Source: Auriscalpium vulgare (Eukaryota; Basidiomycota; Agaricomycetes; Russulales; Auriscalpiaceae). Taken from it: a stretch of DNA of 64,000 nucleotides. Positions 33,212 to 44,364 of the stretch are shown here, in pieces (the stretch's first letter is position 1; every line of letters begins with the position of its first letter). The notes beneath the pieces were generated by a model, which ran no database searches, had not been told where the DNA came from, and saw only the letters and a list, made by a program, of their open reading frames with translations. A program made the position numbers and the translations under genes. The DNA is taken from positions 124,001 through 188,000 of the forward strand of contig JAHBBC010000045.1 of NCBI GenBank assembly GCA_019915015.1, written 5' to 3'.

Positions 33212-33751
33212 CCCCGAGTACGAGCAATGTCGTCACGGTGGCGCGCTGTTGTAGCCTTGTGAGTGCACTGTTATTATGTAGTATTCATTGCTTATATATG
33301 TCTAATTCGCAGCAACATGGCCTCATCGCGCAATCCTATATTAGCATAGATATGTACTTATTAGAGCCAAATTAGACATGTCCTTGTTGTCCCAACTGTG
33401 TGAAATTAAGGCGCAAATATGCAGCAATTAGAGGAGGGTTACCCTAATCTAATGCTAATCCATATTAGTGCTAATAAGATATAATGCAGACCTAATTAGT
33501 ATGGAGGGGGTTTGCAGAAGGCGGTAGACGCGCATGCGAAGCGCGTTCTTGTCCTTCTTGAGCCGGGCGACCCCCGTCATAGAAGGCTCTTGCTGACTGT
33601 GCCTGGACTCAGGCTGCATCATGGTGGACTGTTGCAAAGCTCCAGATGGCTCGGATGGCATTGGGGATGGAGTGGGTGGGGACATGGGTACGAGAAGAAA
33701 GGACGGCAATGGTGACGGATCCCGTGCAGTGAGTGCCAGCAGTAGTTGAGC
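33212..33751. other. AT-rich spacer with repeated TTAG/CTAAT motifs
   Basis: Bases 33330-33505 carry many CTAAT/ATTAG words in both orientations, including an imperfect palindrome near 33448-33475. This could be a subterminal region of a transposon, but no matching partner was found. No exon was recognised. Confidence 0.4.
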
Positions 33752-33795
33752 GTTATTCGCCCCAGGACCCCAAACCACCGCTACCCTATCCGGAC
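33752..33795 (+). repeat. Left terminal inverted repeat candidate of the MULE
   Basis: About 44 bp starting GTTATTCGCCCCAGGACCCC match the reverse complement of 46556-46599 with about five to six differences. The two lie outside the MULE transposase on both sides. No clean 8-11-bp target duplication was found. Confidence 0.5.
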
Positions 33796-35607
33796 ATCAT
33801 TGTTCTCCGGTCCGAGGCCGGAGTCGGCAAACTCCGGGCTCAACGAAAATTTACCAAGTCGTCGAGTTCACCACATCCTGCAGTTTTCGAGGGCAGGGGC
33901 ACGCACAGGCAGAAATAACATAGCTAGAATATATATTGATGGGCTGTATGATGCACAGGAGTATACAGGAAGGCTAGTAAGGGTGAAAATAGTATACAGG
34001 AGCAGTAAACCCGGAGCCAGAAGACTGAGGCAGTGAGTAATGAGGGTATTGGACATGGTAGGGGTATGTGGGAGGTATTGGAGGGTACGTATATTGATTA
34101 ACTGGGGCGATAGCAGCTGGTGGGAACGAGGAAGGGCCCGGGAGAGGTGGGGTGGTGTGAGGGAGGCATGGTCCGGGTGTACCAGGCAAAATTACATGAC
34201 TACCCGGCACTGGCACACTGCAGGGAGCTGCAGGGATGCGAGAAGTCAAGGGAGGAGCCTGGGGTGTGGTCTTGGTGGCCTTTTTTGAGGTAGAATGCGT
34301 GGAACTGGTGCAAGAGCATCAGGAGTTTGGAAAGGGCTGAGAATTAGTGAAATGCGGCGCACCTGGAGCTCGTTTTCGATGCCCCTCGTGCATCAACCTT
34401 GGCCTTCTTCCCACTCTGCTCGCCCCCAGCATAAGGGTCAGTGTTCTTCCGCTTTTTCTTGCCTTTTGCCGTGCCAATCATCGCCGCAGCGGTGTCGGGC
34501 CAGGAGAGCTTGTTTGGAGGCAGCTTCTCGGCTTGAGGGAGGACTTCAGGTGCCGTCGACGTGACCTCAACGAGAACCAAATCGAGCTGATCTCGGAGGG
34601 CTGTGAGGGAAGGCAAGGGCGATGGTGAAGCGGACGGGGATGTGTGGAAGTGAAGGACAAGAGATTGGAATTTGCTGATTATGTCGTCAAGTAGATAGCG
34701 CGAGTCTGCCAATTCACGCGCGTCGCATTCTGCGGGTGCGGGCGTATCGCTGGGTGACGCAGTGTTGAGCTCCTGGGATTCCGGTATTGCCTCAGGATGT
34801 TGAGACTGAACAGCGCATATGTGCTTGCAGAAGTTGATGAGGGGAAATTTCGGGCACTCGCAGGTGTAGCTCTCCAGGTCGATAGCATACGTCAAATCTG
34901 GATTTGACTGCGACCATACGCAAAATGTGCCTGCCTCGAGATTGACAATTTCAATGTGATCCGGAGGAATGAGCGAGGCTCGCTTCGTAACTTGGGCACG
35001 CTCATGCATCTCCAGGTCAGGCCCTGCGAAGCCAAACAACTGACGGCGTTGCTTCTGGGCGTAATACGGCAAAACCTGCTCAAAGAGCGTGTAGAGCAGA
35101 TGGTCGAGGCGCCGGTTGCGCTTGCCTTCAAGGAATTTGCCCTTCAGGACATGGTGCCACCTAGTTGCAGAACCTGATGAGCAAATATGCGCCGCTATGA
35201 GGGAAAAGAATACTCACGCTTCAACAAGCATATTGGTGTCACTCAGTTGGAAAATATGACGGCCCTTGCGGAATACGGCAGACCACATTTCGCGATAAGG
35301 AAGCCAGTATGTGTTCAGATATTCGAGAACACTAGGCGGCGCAAGTTCCTGAATCTCACACCAACACGTCTCGAATTCCGCCTCATCAACCATCCGGATC
35401 CATTTCTGGAGCCGGTCCCAGAGCATCGCGTGATGCGCAACGACGAAATGCTGGCGCCAAGCATGCAGCACATGCCACCAGCACAGGAGGATGAGAACCT
35501 CGGGATAGTGTCGCCTGATAGAATTGATCTGCGCGAAATCACGATCTGTCATCGCAATCCGGGGTTTGACCATGGGGCTACGCTTTTTGAGAAGACCGAT
35601 GAAGTAA

Positions 35608-35643
35608 TCAACGGTCTGCTCGGTATCAACGGTCTGCTCGGTC
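35608..35643 (+). repeat. 18-bp in-frame tandem duplication in the MULE gene
   Basis: Two 18-bp units (TCAACGGTCTGCTCGGTA and a copy with one change) add six residues just N-terminal to the segment YFIGLLKKRSP. Confidence 0.88.
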
Positions 35644-36654
35644 CCATCAGACGACAGCATCCACGCAACGGGTATCCCTAATAAACACATTAGCTATATA
35701 CAGTATAACTCTGGTTGAAATTGACTTACCATGTCCCCATCGATCGCGCACCATTACGGTGTACAGACTCATACCTACGTAGTGTGTTGTATTATGAGTT
35801 GCGTCGACGCCGAAAAAATCATTTCCGTATTTTTCGAAGCACTCCCGCTGAAATTGACTCTGCCCACATAGCACAAACACGTCGCCTGCAAGCTGAGCAC
35901 CTTCCGACACAGGATCCTGCTTGCTCTTGAAGCCCAGCAGGTGACCGCGCTTCCGGAGCCTCTCGACCCATAGCCGCGTTGACATACCATCATCGGGATG
36001 GAGCCGAATGGTCTCGGCCTGAATGCCCTTCTGGATTCGTCGAATGTCGGCAAGTGTCACAAATTCGTCGCGAATTGCACTGTTTGCGTAGAAATCGCGG
36101 CCCTGAAGAGACTGTAGCTAATATGACAACATACTATGTGTCAAGATGACGACAAACTCATCTTAGATAAACACTCACGATCTGGTCAGGTTTGATCTGC
36201 ATTCGCAGCATCTCCGCAATATAATCTCGGGTAGCCTTCGAGAGATTCGTGAATTTGACGTTCTCAGAACCAGTCGCATGTGAGTGCTCCCTGCAATACA
36301 TCCCCCGAACATTTTCTGTATCCGGGTAGGTCTTCACAGTCAGACGGCATGGGCAGCCGACACGCTTAGTGGGGACCTTGGACTTGCGATCGGGCTTCTT
36401 TCTGTCATAGTGTTTCTTACCACCTGTACCTACATACTCAAATGAGAAACCAATTAGCTCGAGAAGTGCATTGAGAAGCACAGGCACGCACCTTGTCGGG
36501 CACAAACATAGATGTGCTTCTCGAGCCAGACCTTATCACGACATGCAGGATTGACCTGCTGCTCCTTCCGAGAAAGCTCAATGTTCAAGCTGTTCTCTTC
36601 ATTCCGTCGCCATGCCTCGAAGGTCTCGAAGGTGGGCCACTCCAAGTCATAGCC

Positions 36655-36852
36655 TGTAGAATAAACAAGTAGAGAGCGAGTAAAATAGAGAATAAGATTG
36701 ATTTATTCCGGCTCCTGAACGCGAGCCTTTATACCTAAGTACAAGACTACTGGAATATTCCTATGACTAGGAATTCGCTTATCTACTGTACTTAGTAATC
36801 TAATCTAGTATGTTCGGGAGTCGCCGAGTGGCTTCTCCCACTAACTACAACA
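36655..36852 (-). repeat. Copia 3' LTR
   Basis: 198 bp, identical to 44167-44364; TG...CA ends; flanked outside by TAGCC. Confidence 0.97.
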
Positions 36853-36868
36853 CTCCCCCTCGACTCCC
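36853..36868 (-). promoter_or_regulatory. Copia polypurine tract
   Basis: On the minus strand the run GGGAGTCGAGGGGGAG lies directly before the 3' LTR, the expected site of plus-strand priming. Confidence 0.85.
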
Positions 36869-36870
36869 GA

Positions 36871-37821
36871 TTACCGCATTCCCAAGTGCTGAACAAGTTC
36901 CTGGTGATGCGGCTTAGGTAGTGCTTTTGTAAATACGTCTGCGAGATTGTCGAGGGTCGCGCAGTATTCAACTGACACTTCGTTAGAAGTAATACAGTCT
37001 CGAATGAAATGATGCCGGATGTCGATATGCTTGCTCCGGGCGTGAAAAGTCTGATTCTGCGAAAATTTGATGGTGCCCTGGTTATCGACGTTGATTTGCG
37101 TCGGCTCGTCCATGGGCGCGCCTAATTCCCTGAGGAATCTGCGAATCCAGATCGTTTCGCGTGCCGCATGGCTCAGGGCCATGTACTCTGCTTCCATACT
37201 GGATATGGCAACTGTCGGTTGCTTCTTCGAACTCCAAGAGATCGGGCCTCCCGCGATCTTGAAGACGTAACCGGAAGTTGACCTCCTGTCATCCAAATTT
37301 CCTCCCCAATCGGCATCCGAGTAAGCCTCGAGGCTGGTAACTATGCCTCGCTTCTCCGTGGTTTCTCCGCCGTACACGATTCCCAAGTCCTCCGTCCCTT
37401 TGAGGTAGCGCATGACGCGCTTGACTGCTGTCCAGTGCTCGGGACCCGGATTAGAATTAAATTGACTAAGGAATTGCACTGCGAATGCAATGTCAGGGCG
37501 AGTGCCGATTGCAGGATACATGAGAGATCCGATCGCCGATTGATAATTGGATCGGAATGATGTCTCCGCTATCTCCGTAACCTTCGTGAGCTTCACGTTG
37601 TGGTCCAGAGGTGTTGCGACTGGTGTCGCGTTGGGCATCCCGAAGCGCTCGAGTATGCGCCGAATGAATGATTTCTGTGAGATCTTCAGTGTGCCTTGCT
37701 TGCGATCTCGAATGACTTCGAGCCCGACGACTTGTCGGATCTCGCCGAGATCTGAGATCTCGAATTTCGATTTGAGCTCTTCTTTGATGGTGCGCATAGC
37801 TTCCGTGCCTGTTGCTAGAAT
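36871..37821 (-). pseudogene. Copia pol, 3' part (RT C-terminus and RNase H), separated by an insert
   Basis: The frame resumes at ILATGTEAMRT right after the nested insert and runs to the stop at 36871. It holds the RT thumb region (EISDLGEIRQVVGLEVIRD) and RNase H motifs (AYSDADWGGNLDDRRS, AISSMEAEYMAL, SKHIDIRHHFIRD). It continues the pol from 40919 exactly: the shared codon ATT is the 3-bp target duplicate. Confidence 0.93.
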
Positions 37822-40410
37822 TGGCACTTGGGGTTAATGGGCCAATGCACGCATGGCAGTACAATTACTCTTCATCATTTAGGGGGGAGGGGGGCTTGGC
37901 CATCCAACATACAACTGACTGCCTGGTGTAGTTATGTCCTTTTTGAATATGTTGGAGATATAATACTTGGGGTTAATGGCTCTGGCTCCGCGTGCAGGAA
38001 AGTGACTCTGTGACTGTATTGAGATGTCAGGGCAAAGTTGTGGTGATGGGCACCCACATGTAGTAGGGTGGTAATGTCACATGTGTCCAAAACCAGATCC
38101 CTAGTACAGCACTAAAGGGGATATTGTAATGTGTGTGAGCAAGTGAAAGAGACAAGTGAGGGGCAGTGCAAGCGCATGGGGAATGGTCAGTGCTGTCAAG
38201 AAGTGTGGAAGAGGTGTCCTACAATGTGGAACAAGACAATATGAACGGAATAGAAGACAATGGAGATGTGGCGAGCAATAGAATGCACTCTGATATAGGA
38301 GGGAGTTGTAGGCAACTGCTGCGATGTTGTGACACTGCAATTTTTCAGAGGAATGCACTGGAATGGTGTGTGCAATGGTTGGAGTGGTGGAGCAATAATT
38401 AGAGCACTGGCACAATCACAGAACAATTGGGATCAGAGAAATGCAGCATGAGCTCGAGAGCTGAGCTGTACTATGGTCGGAGGATAGGCGTGACTGTGGA
38501 GGTACTTGGCAGTCACAGAGTTATCGGAGTAGTGTGGCGCACATGTTCTAACAACAATCTCGATGATCAAAATGTCATATGAAATCCTGCCAAGATGTGA
38601 CAGCAGTCTGTGCTCAAGGTCATGTGGTCGCAGTCAAAACAATGTGCGAGTGGTTGGATGACTGTGTGTGGGGCATGCAACTGAGTCGATGGTCTGAGTG
38701 TGGTGTCCAAGGTATGATTCCTATTGCGTGAATGCCCTGCGAGACTCCAACGGTCACAACTCTGGCTCCAATCTTGCGAGCGTTGAGAGACTAATTGGGT
38801 GGTTGGAGCTTGTCTGCGCAACTTTCTGACCTCCGGAATTGCGTGACTGTCGGCTTGTCAAAAGTGTAAACATTGGAAAATGATTGCCTCGCAGCGAGGT
38901 GACAAGCCTCGTCCCGCGCGCTGAGATGAATTCTTAACTATCTTTTTGCAGTTTCAACCAAGTCCTTGGTCACATTACCTAGGCCTTCCCGTGCCACAAT
39001 GAGAACACTCTGCCGACTCCCATGCTACTCGCACTAAGCACCCGACCGCATGCCCAGTCGCCATACGCTAGCCAGCACAACATTTCCCATGCCTGTCATG
39101 GCGCATCAGATTTGCATTAGACTTGCACAGCCTGGTCGCACGACAGCCACACCCGGCGCTACACAGTGCTGGTGCTCCCACGCCATCCGAGTACTGCCCC
39201 AGTTGCCCATTGTCCGCACCACTGTCCCGACCGCTCCAACACCCTCTGACTCAGCGCTCCCGACATGCCCGCTCCCCTCCAACACATCCTAGCATCTATC
39301 GACACATGCTACCATCTCATATTCATGAGCGCCTTGCGATTGACTCGCAACCCAGCCACTCCACATGTTGGAAGCATTGCCACATTCACGATCGGAAGAC
39401 GCAGCCTTGTGTCACCATTATCGGACCACCGCTATCATGCTCAATATGGCACGCCTTGTCTGTTCCCATGCTCCCCGAGGCTGTTTCCCACAGTCAACAA
39501 CAGAGCGGATCATTTCCCGCGCTGTTTCCTTTGTCCTTTGACAGTGCAGATCACTCGCTCGACATTGTCCCCTGCCTCGTTCCTCGTTGTCTGACTGTCG
39601 CATGACTCCCCCGCATTGTCCGTACCATTTGATATGATGCTGCTATCTTTCCCTTTGTCTTTCTGATGTCTCTGTACTTACTTGATTGGACACGCACTGT
39701 ATTTGTCACAACATATAAATAGTTGTCGGATACTCTGTGCAATGCAAGTTACGTTCCCCCCTCATCGCTCCCAGCACATTTCATTTGTGCACTCTTGTCG
39801 CCTTCGTATCATATAGCGGTCAACACCGGTTGACTGCTCTGGCGCCTTAGCCTCAGCCATCGTCTTAGCCTTTGTTCTCGCTTCCTGTCTCATCGCTCCC
39901 ATCTTGTTCCATCCTTGTTGCCTTTGCCCGAGTCATCGATTGCAGTCGCGTTGCAGTCTTCCGGCGTCGCTCGTCTTGTCACTGTCGCGCCCTCAATCGG
40001 AACGCCATAGGTTTGATCGGAGATGGTCGTTGCTTACTCCGGGACTCCTGACGCTCGCTCGCACACACATCAACACCTCGGTAGCGCTCTAGGGATCTGG
40101 TCGACTCTGCTGTTTACTGCCCTACCTGGTGGTGTCCATCAGCGGAACGAGGAATATCATCAGCGTGAATGCACTTGGTAGATCTTGGTCTACACACAGG
40201 GAAATATGCACTGGCTAATACATCACAAGTCCTGCAGACTCCAGTACCCTAACCATTGTGTGTGCATTTATTGTAGCTTTCTGACAATATATAATATGTG
40301 TATATTGTATCAGGGAAAAGGCAAGAATTTGATAAAAAGAGCAAAGTGTATTGTAGGGTAAGAGGGGATAGAACATTGATACAGACTATCCACAGCTGTT
40401 CAATGAGTAT

Positions 40411-40504
40411 AGCCTTCTAGTCTAGTGGTTACTGCTCTTAGACTATGTTATGTAACTCATAAACTGCATGCTGTGGGTTCAATTCCCTCTATGTGCGCAT
40501 TTTT
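40411..40504 (+). ncRNA. tRNA-derived SINE head or degenerate Pol III unit
   Basis: The A box TAGTCTAGTGG (40418-40428) fits TRGYNNARNNG and the B box GGTTCAATTCC (40476-40486) fits GWTCRANNC. A T5 terminator follows at 40500-40504. The sequence does not fold into a convincing acceptor stem, so a working tRNA is unlikely; a tRNA-related SINE or relic fits better. Confidence 0.5.
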
Positions 40505-40546
40505 AATAGTAAAAATATTAGGCCCGGGTATTGTAATAGCCGGAGT

Positions 40547-40614
40547 AGAGAAAAATGACGTAGCAAACCGGATCAATTGGTAGAATGCCCTCTAAAACTA
40601 CGTCATCTTTCTCT
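40547..40614 (+). repeat. 17-bp inverted repeat (hairpin) in the nested insert
   Basis: Arms 40547-40563 and 40598-40614 match at 16 of 17 positions with a 34-nt loop. Confidence 0.7.
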
Positions 40615-40918
40615 GCATCAACCGTGGGAACTTTCTACCAAAAATGGAAACTCTGAGGCCTCTTTTTCTGATCACAGAACAATTTGAATCATGAGCATAT
40701 CAGTGTTAGTTAGCTTGCAAAACGCAAAATACTCGCAGACACGAGTGTCTTTTGGAGCGAGGATGTAGAAAAGCATTGGGCAGAAGCTGCTTAGCTAAGA
40801 ATTACTGAATTTGGCAGGTGGAACGACGCGACTTGACCGTGTGAGACCATTTCCTAAAGCGACTTTCCTGACGGGCACTTTTTGGCCTGACTGGTTGGAG
40901 AAAAAAACGATTAAGAGT

Positions 40919-43110
40919 AATCGTAATATCATCAACATGCACTGCCACGATCCACAGATCGTTGCCTTGCTGTCTGATGTATACACACTGGTCCGAGAAC
41001 AGTCGAGTGAACCCTAGCTCCGCAAAAATTGCGTCGAGTAGATCGTTCCAGACTCGGCCAGCTTGCTTGAGCCCGTAAATAGATTTGAGTAGCTGCAGTA
41101 CTCGTCCCGTCCCGTCGTCGTATCCCGGCGGCTGTTTCATATAGATTTCTTCTTTGAGCTCGCCGTTTAGATAAGCGCCGACGACGTCAACAACGTGAAT
41201 CTCGAGATCATATTTGGCGCCGATCGCGAATAGCATTCGCAAAGTCTCCAGTCGTACCACAGGGGAATATGTTTCGAAGAAATCGATTCCCGGTATCTGT
41301 GAGAACCCCTGTGCGACCAGACGTGCTTTGTATTTTATTATGTTGCCATCCGTGTCGCGTTTCGTACGTAGCACCCATTTGCAGCCAACTGGATCACGAT
41401 CTGCAGGAAGCTCGACTTTGACGTAAGTGCCTAGCTTTTCCAGCTGTCCGAGTTCCCGTTCGATCGCTTCTTTCCATTTTGGCCAATCAGGCCGCGTCAT
41501 TGCTTCTTTGATATCCACGGGATCGTCGTTTACTAGTGATCCCGTCATGAGCACATATTCCTCGTGCTCGTCCTCTTCTTCCTCTGCGGCTTTGTCAACT
41601 GCAAAGGGCGCCTGGTCCGTGGGTACGTGATGTTTCCATTCGCGTGGTCCGCGTGCTGCTGGATTATTCAGCAGGCGAAAGTTTGTTGGTGCGTTTTGCG
41701 CGATCCGCGTGCTCGGTGCTCGGGGCGTCGGAATTTTCGAAGGTGTCGGCGCTTTGGGCGCTTCGGCCGGCGGCGCCGTTTCTCCCCTTTCTCCTCCTTG
41801 CCCCGCAGTCGGCTCGCTTTTTCCTGCCTCTGCGTCTTTCTCCCCCTCGAGCCGCGCAGGGGCCTCGAGTATGTGTTCTTCCCCAGTGCCCATAGTGATA
41901 GTTTTTTCTTCTTCAAATATAATATTTCTTGAAGTTTGAACTTGCCGGGTTTGTGGGTTGTAGTACCTCCAGGCACGCGAATTGTCCGAGAGGCCGACAA
42001 ATAACATGTCGCGCGACTTTGATTCCAATTTTCCTTGCTGCCCATCCTGCTGCAGTACCCAGCAACGCGTGCCGAATTCTCGTAACAACGATACGTCCGG
42101 TTTCTTCCCCCAGAAGATCTCATCGGGTGTTTTCCCATCGGGTAAGGCGCGCGTGGGAGACCGGTTTTTCAGGTACGTTGCGTAGGCTACTGCTTCGGGC
42201 CATAGGTACTTGGGTAAATCGTGCGCCAATAGCATTGCGCGCGCGTGCTCGACCAACGTTCGGTTGAGTCGTTCCGCAATTCCATTCTGTGCGGAAGAGT
42301 GGGGTGCCGTGAGTTCCAATTTGATGCCGTTCTCTAAGAGGAATTTCAAAATTCCCTCGTTGAGATACTCGCGCCCATTGTCGATGCGAAAACGCTTCAT
42401 CTTGCGTCCCGCCTGCGTCTCGATGTAGCTCTTGTAGTACTTCAGCTTTTCGAGTACGCCAGTTTTCCCTTTGAGAAAATGAACCATCGAGCGGCGCGAC
42501 TTTCCGTCTGTGAATGACACGTAATAGAATTCGCCTCGGATTCCGCGTGTTCGGGCCGGTCCCCATAAGTCTGAAACGGTGAGGTCACCGATCTCCGCGA
42601 TCTTCGTATCAGATTCTTTTGGAAATGGTGTGACATGCTGTTTAGCCTGGATGCACGCTGTGCATTGCTCTTCCGGCGCGCTCCCTTCGTCGACATTCAT
42701 CCCCTCCACCATATTTTTCGATTTTAGCATTTTTATCGAACCCATATTGAGGTGGCCGAAGATTCTGTGCCAGGAGTCCCAACTTCGGGCATTGCCGGAT
42801 ACCAGCGCCATTTCGGGAAAAGCGCCCGAGCCGGGCTTCAGGTCCATGATGTACATACGACCGACTTTTCTCCCTTTAGCGATATTCGTTCCCGCGCGCG
42901 TTCGGATCACTAGGTAATCGTTTTCGAACGTCACCTGCATGCTGTTTTCGGTGATGCGTGGGATCGAGACCAGGTTTGCTACAGCGAGTGGTGCGTGTAT
43001 CGCGTCCCGCAAGACGCCCTGCACCGACTTTCCTTCAACTTGAAAAGTGACTGGCACGTCACCGCGGCCAAGGGCCGCGATGGAGTGATTCCCTACGCCC
43101 CGAACAATGT
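40919..43110 (-). pseudogene. Copia pol, 5' part (integrase and RT N-terminal half)
   Basis: The pol frame is readable from about 43110 (RGVGNHSIAALGRGDV) to the nested insert. The integrase has the HHCC finger (HRIFGHLNMG ... CTACIQAK), then the core Asp in VSDLWGPA, Asp in RIDNGREYL and Glu in QNGIAERLNRT. A Pro-rich linker leads into RT (WKEAIERELGQLEK, GCKWVLRTKRD, YSPVVRLETLR, VVGAYLNGELKEE). The reading ends at the catalytic VHVDDITI, where the insert begins. The pol frame is -1 relative to the gag frame, which ends at 43093, so expression needs a frameshift, or an indel has occurred. Confidence 0.93.
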
Positions 43111-44085
43111 CCCGGGCGTATCTCTGTAAGAGGAAAAATGCGAGCGCTCTCGCACGATGTGTGACGTGGCTGCCGAGTCGGCGAGCCAGAGCGGCGGTCC
43201 GGCGCGATTGGTAAGCGAGTTCTCTGATGCGAAGGCGTATTCTTCTTTCTTCGGCGCTTCCTGCGCCGTGTTTGCCTGCGCTGTGTTCCCCCCTCCGCCG
43301 TTCTGCCTGCCCGTCCCGTTGTCACGTTTGCTCGAGCGGCAGTCTGCTTTCATGTGCCCTTTTTTCCCGCACGCGTAGCATGTAATATTGCGTGTGTCGA
43401 ACTTCTTCTTTCCTTTGTAGGCCGCAAGCGCCGTGTCAGATGATGGCTTCTCGGCTTTCTCCTTTTGGCGCTTGGTTTCTTCGAGAATACGAGATATGAC
43501 TGTGCCGGATTTCCCGAGGGCTGTGCGATCTATTGACCGTATGTAAGGGTCCCAAGACTCTGGCAACGACGTCAGCAACGCCATGCCGAAATCTTCGTCT
43601 GAGATCTGATGTCCCAGTGAGTGCAGATCGCTCTGCAGTCCGCGCATCTTCCTGATGTGCTCCTCGACGTCTGCGCCTTCCGCGCATTCGGCTCTGAAGA
43701 AATTTCGCCTCGCGAGTACGAGCCCCAGCGTTCCTTTCGGCTGGTACAACTCCTCGAGTATGCTCCACGCGGCGGCGGCTTCTTTCTCGTCCCGAACGTA
43801 TACCAGCAGCGGGTCTGCGACCCGCAGCCGAATTGCCGACAGCGCCTGTCGACTCTTCTTTGTCCAGACCCTGATCTTCTCGTCAGCGGCTTCTTGCACT
43901 TTGGCATCCGCTCCTGTCGCTGCCGCGGCAGGTTTCTTCGCCGTCCCGTCGACATAATCCCACAGGTCCGCATTGGTAAGTAGATCTTCGATCTTCATAC
44001 GCCATACGGCGTAATTCTCGGTGCCCCGCAAGGCATCGATCCGGACTGTGTTGTACGTGCCGCTGCCGTACGTGTTGTCTGACAT
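43093..44085 (-). CDS. Copia gag with protease active site
   Basis: The ATG at 44085 starts MSDNTYGSGTYNTVRIDALRG. The first 200 residues are the copia gag domain (ENYAVWRMKIEDLL ... LWDYVDGT ... MRGLQSDLHSLGH). A CCHC zinc knuckle follows (CYACGKKGHMKADC), and near the end the aspartic protease site LADSAATSHIV. The frame stops at 43093, where pol continues in the -1 frame. 330 aa. Gag packages element RNA into virus-like particles. Confidence 0.92.
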   Translation of the reverse strand: MSDNTYGSGTYNTVRIDALRGTENYAVWRMKIEDLLTNADLWDYVDGTAKKPAAAATGADAKVQEAADEKIRVWTKKSRQALSAIRLRVADPLLVYVRDEKEAAAAWSILEELYQPKGTLGLVLARRNFFRAECAEGADVEEHIRKMRGLQSDLHSLGHQISDEDFGMALLTSLPESWDPYIRSIDRTALGKSGTVISRILEETKRQKEKAEKPSSDTALAAYKGKKKFDTRNITCYACGKKGHMKADCRSSKRDNGTGRQNGGGGNTAQANTAQEAPKKEEYAFASENSLTNRAGPPLWLADSAATSHIVRERSHFSSYRDTPGTLFGA

Positions 44086-44154
44086 GGGTGGGAAGATTTC
44101 GGGGGTGATAGATAGGGCTGGTAGATAGTGACTGTATGTGATCAGTTAAGGGCA

Positions 44155-44166
44155 GGGCCCATAACC
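44155..44166 (-). promoter_or_regulatory. Copia primer-binding site, half-tRNA-iMet type
   Basis: On the minus strand GGTTATGGGCCC directly follows the 5' LTR. It is complementary to the anticodon arm of initiator tRNA-Met, the same type of site Drosophila copia uses with a 5' half-tRNA, rather than the tRNA 3' end. Confidence 0.75.
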
Positions 44167-44364
44167 TGTAGAATAAACAAGTAGAGAGCGAGTAAAATAG
44201 AGAATAAGATTGATTTATTCCGGCTCCTGAACGCGAGCCTTTATACCTAAGTACAAGACTACTGGAATATTCCTATGACTAGGAATTCGCTTATCTACTG
44301 TACTTAGTAATCTAATCTAGTATGTTCGGGAGTCGCCGAGTGGCTTCTCCCACTAACTACAACA
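44167..44364 (-). repeat. Copia 5' LTR
   Basis: 198 bp, identical to 36655-36852; flanked outside by TAGCC at 44365-44369. Confidence 0.97.

Larger units (their letters stand above)
37819..40921. mobile_element. 3.1-kb noncoding insert inside copia pol, class unknown
   Basis: Insert 37822-40918 (3097 bp) is flanked by AAT at 37819-37821 and 40919-40921; removing it and one AAT rejoins pol in frame. The ends are TGGCACTTGG and ATTAAGAGT and do not form an inverted repeat. No long or conserved ORF is present. It repeats the word ACTTGGGGTTAATGG at its left end and again near 37967. It contains a Pol III-type promoter unit (40411-40504) and a hairpin (40547-40614). A non-autonomous element is likely, but the class cannot be set. 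Confidence 0.8.

Noticed and set aside
33330..33505. Telomere-like CCCTAA repeats
   Set aside because: Only isolated CCCTAAT-type words, no tandem array.
40411..40504. Functional intron-containing tRNA gene
   Set aside because: A and B boxes are present but the acceptor and T stems pair poorly, so it is listed as a SINE-like unit instead.
37822..40918. Helitron
   Set aside because: Ends do not show 5' TC and 3' CTRR; the CTAG near the left border belongs to the interrupted pol.
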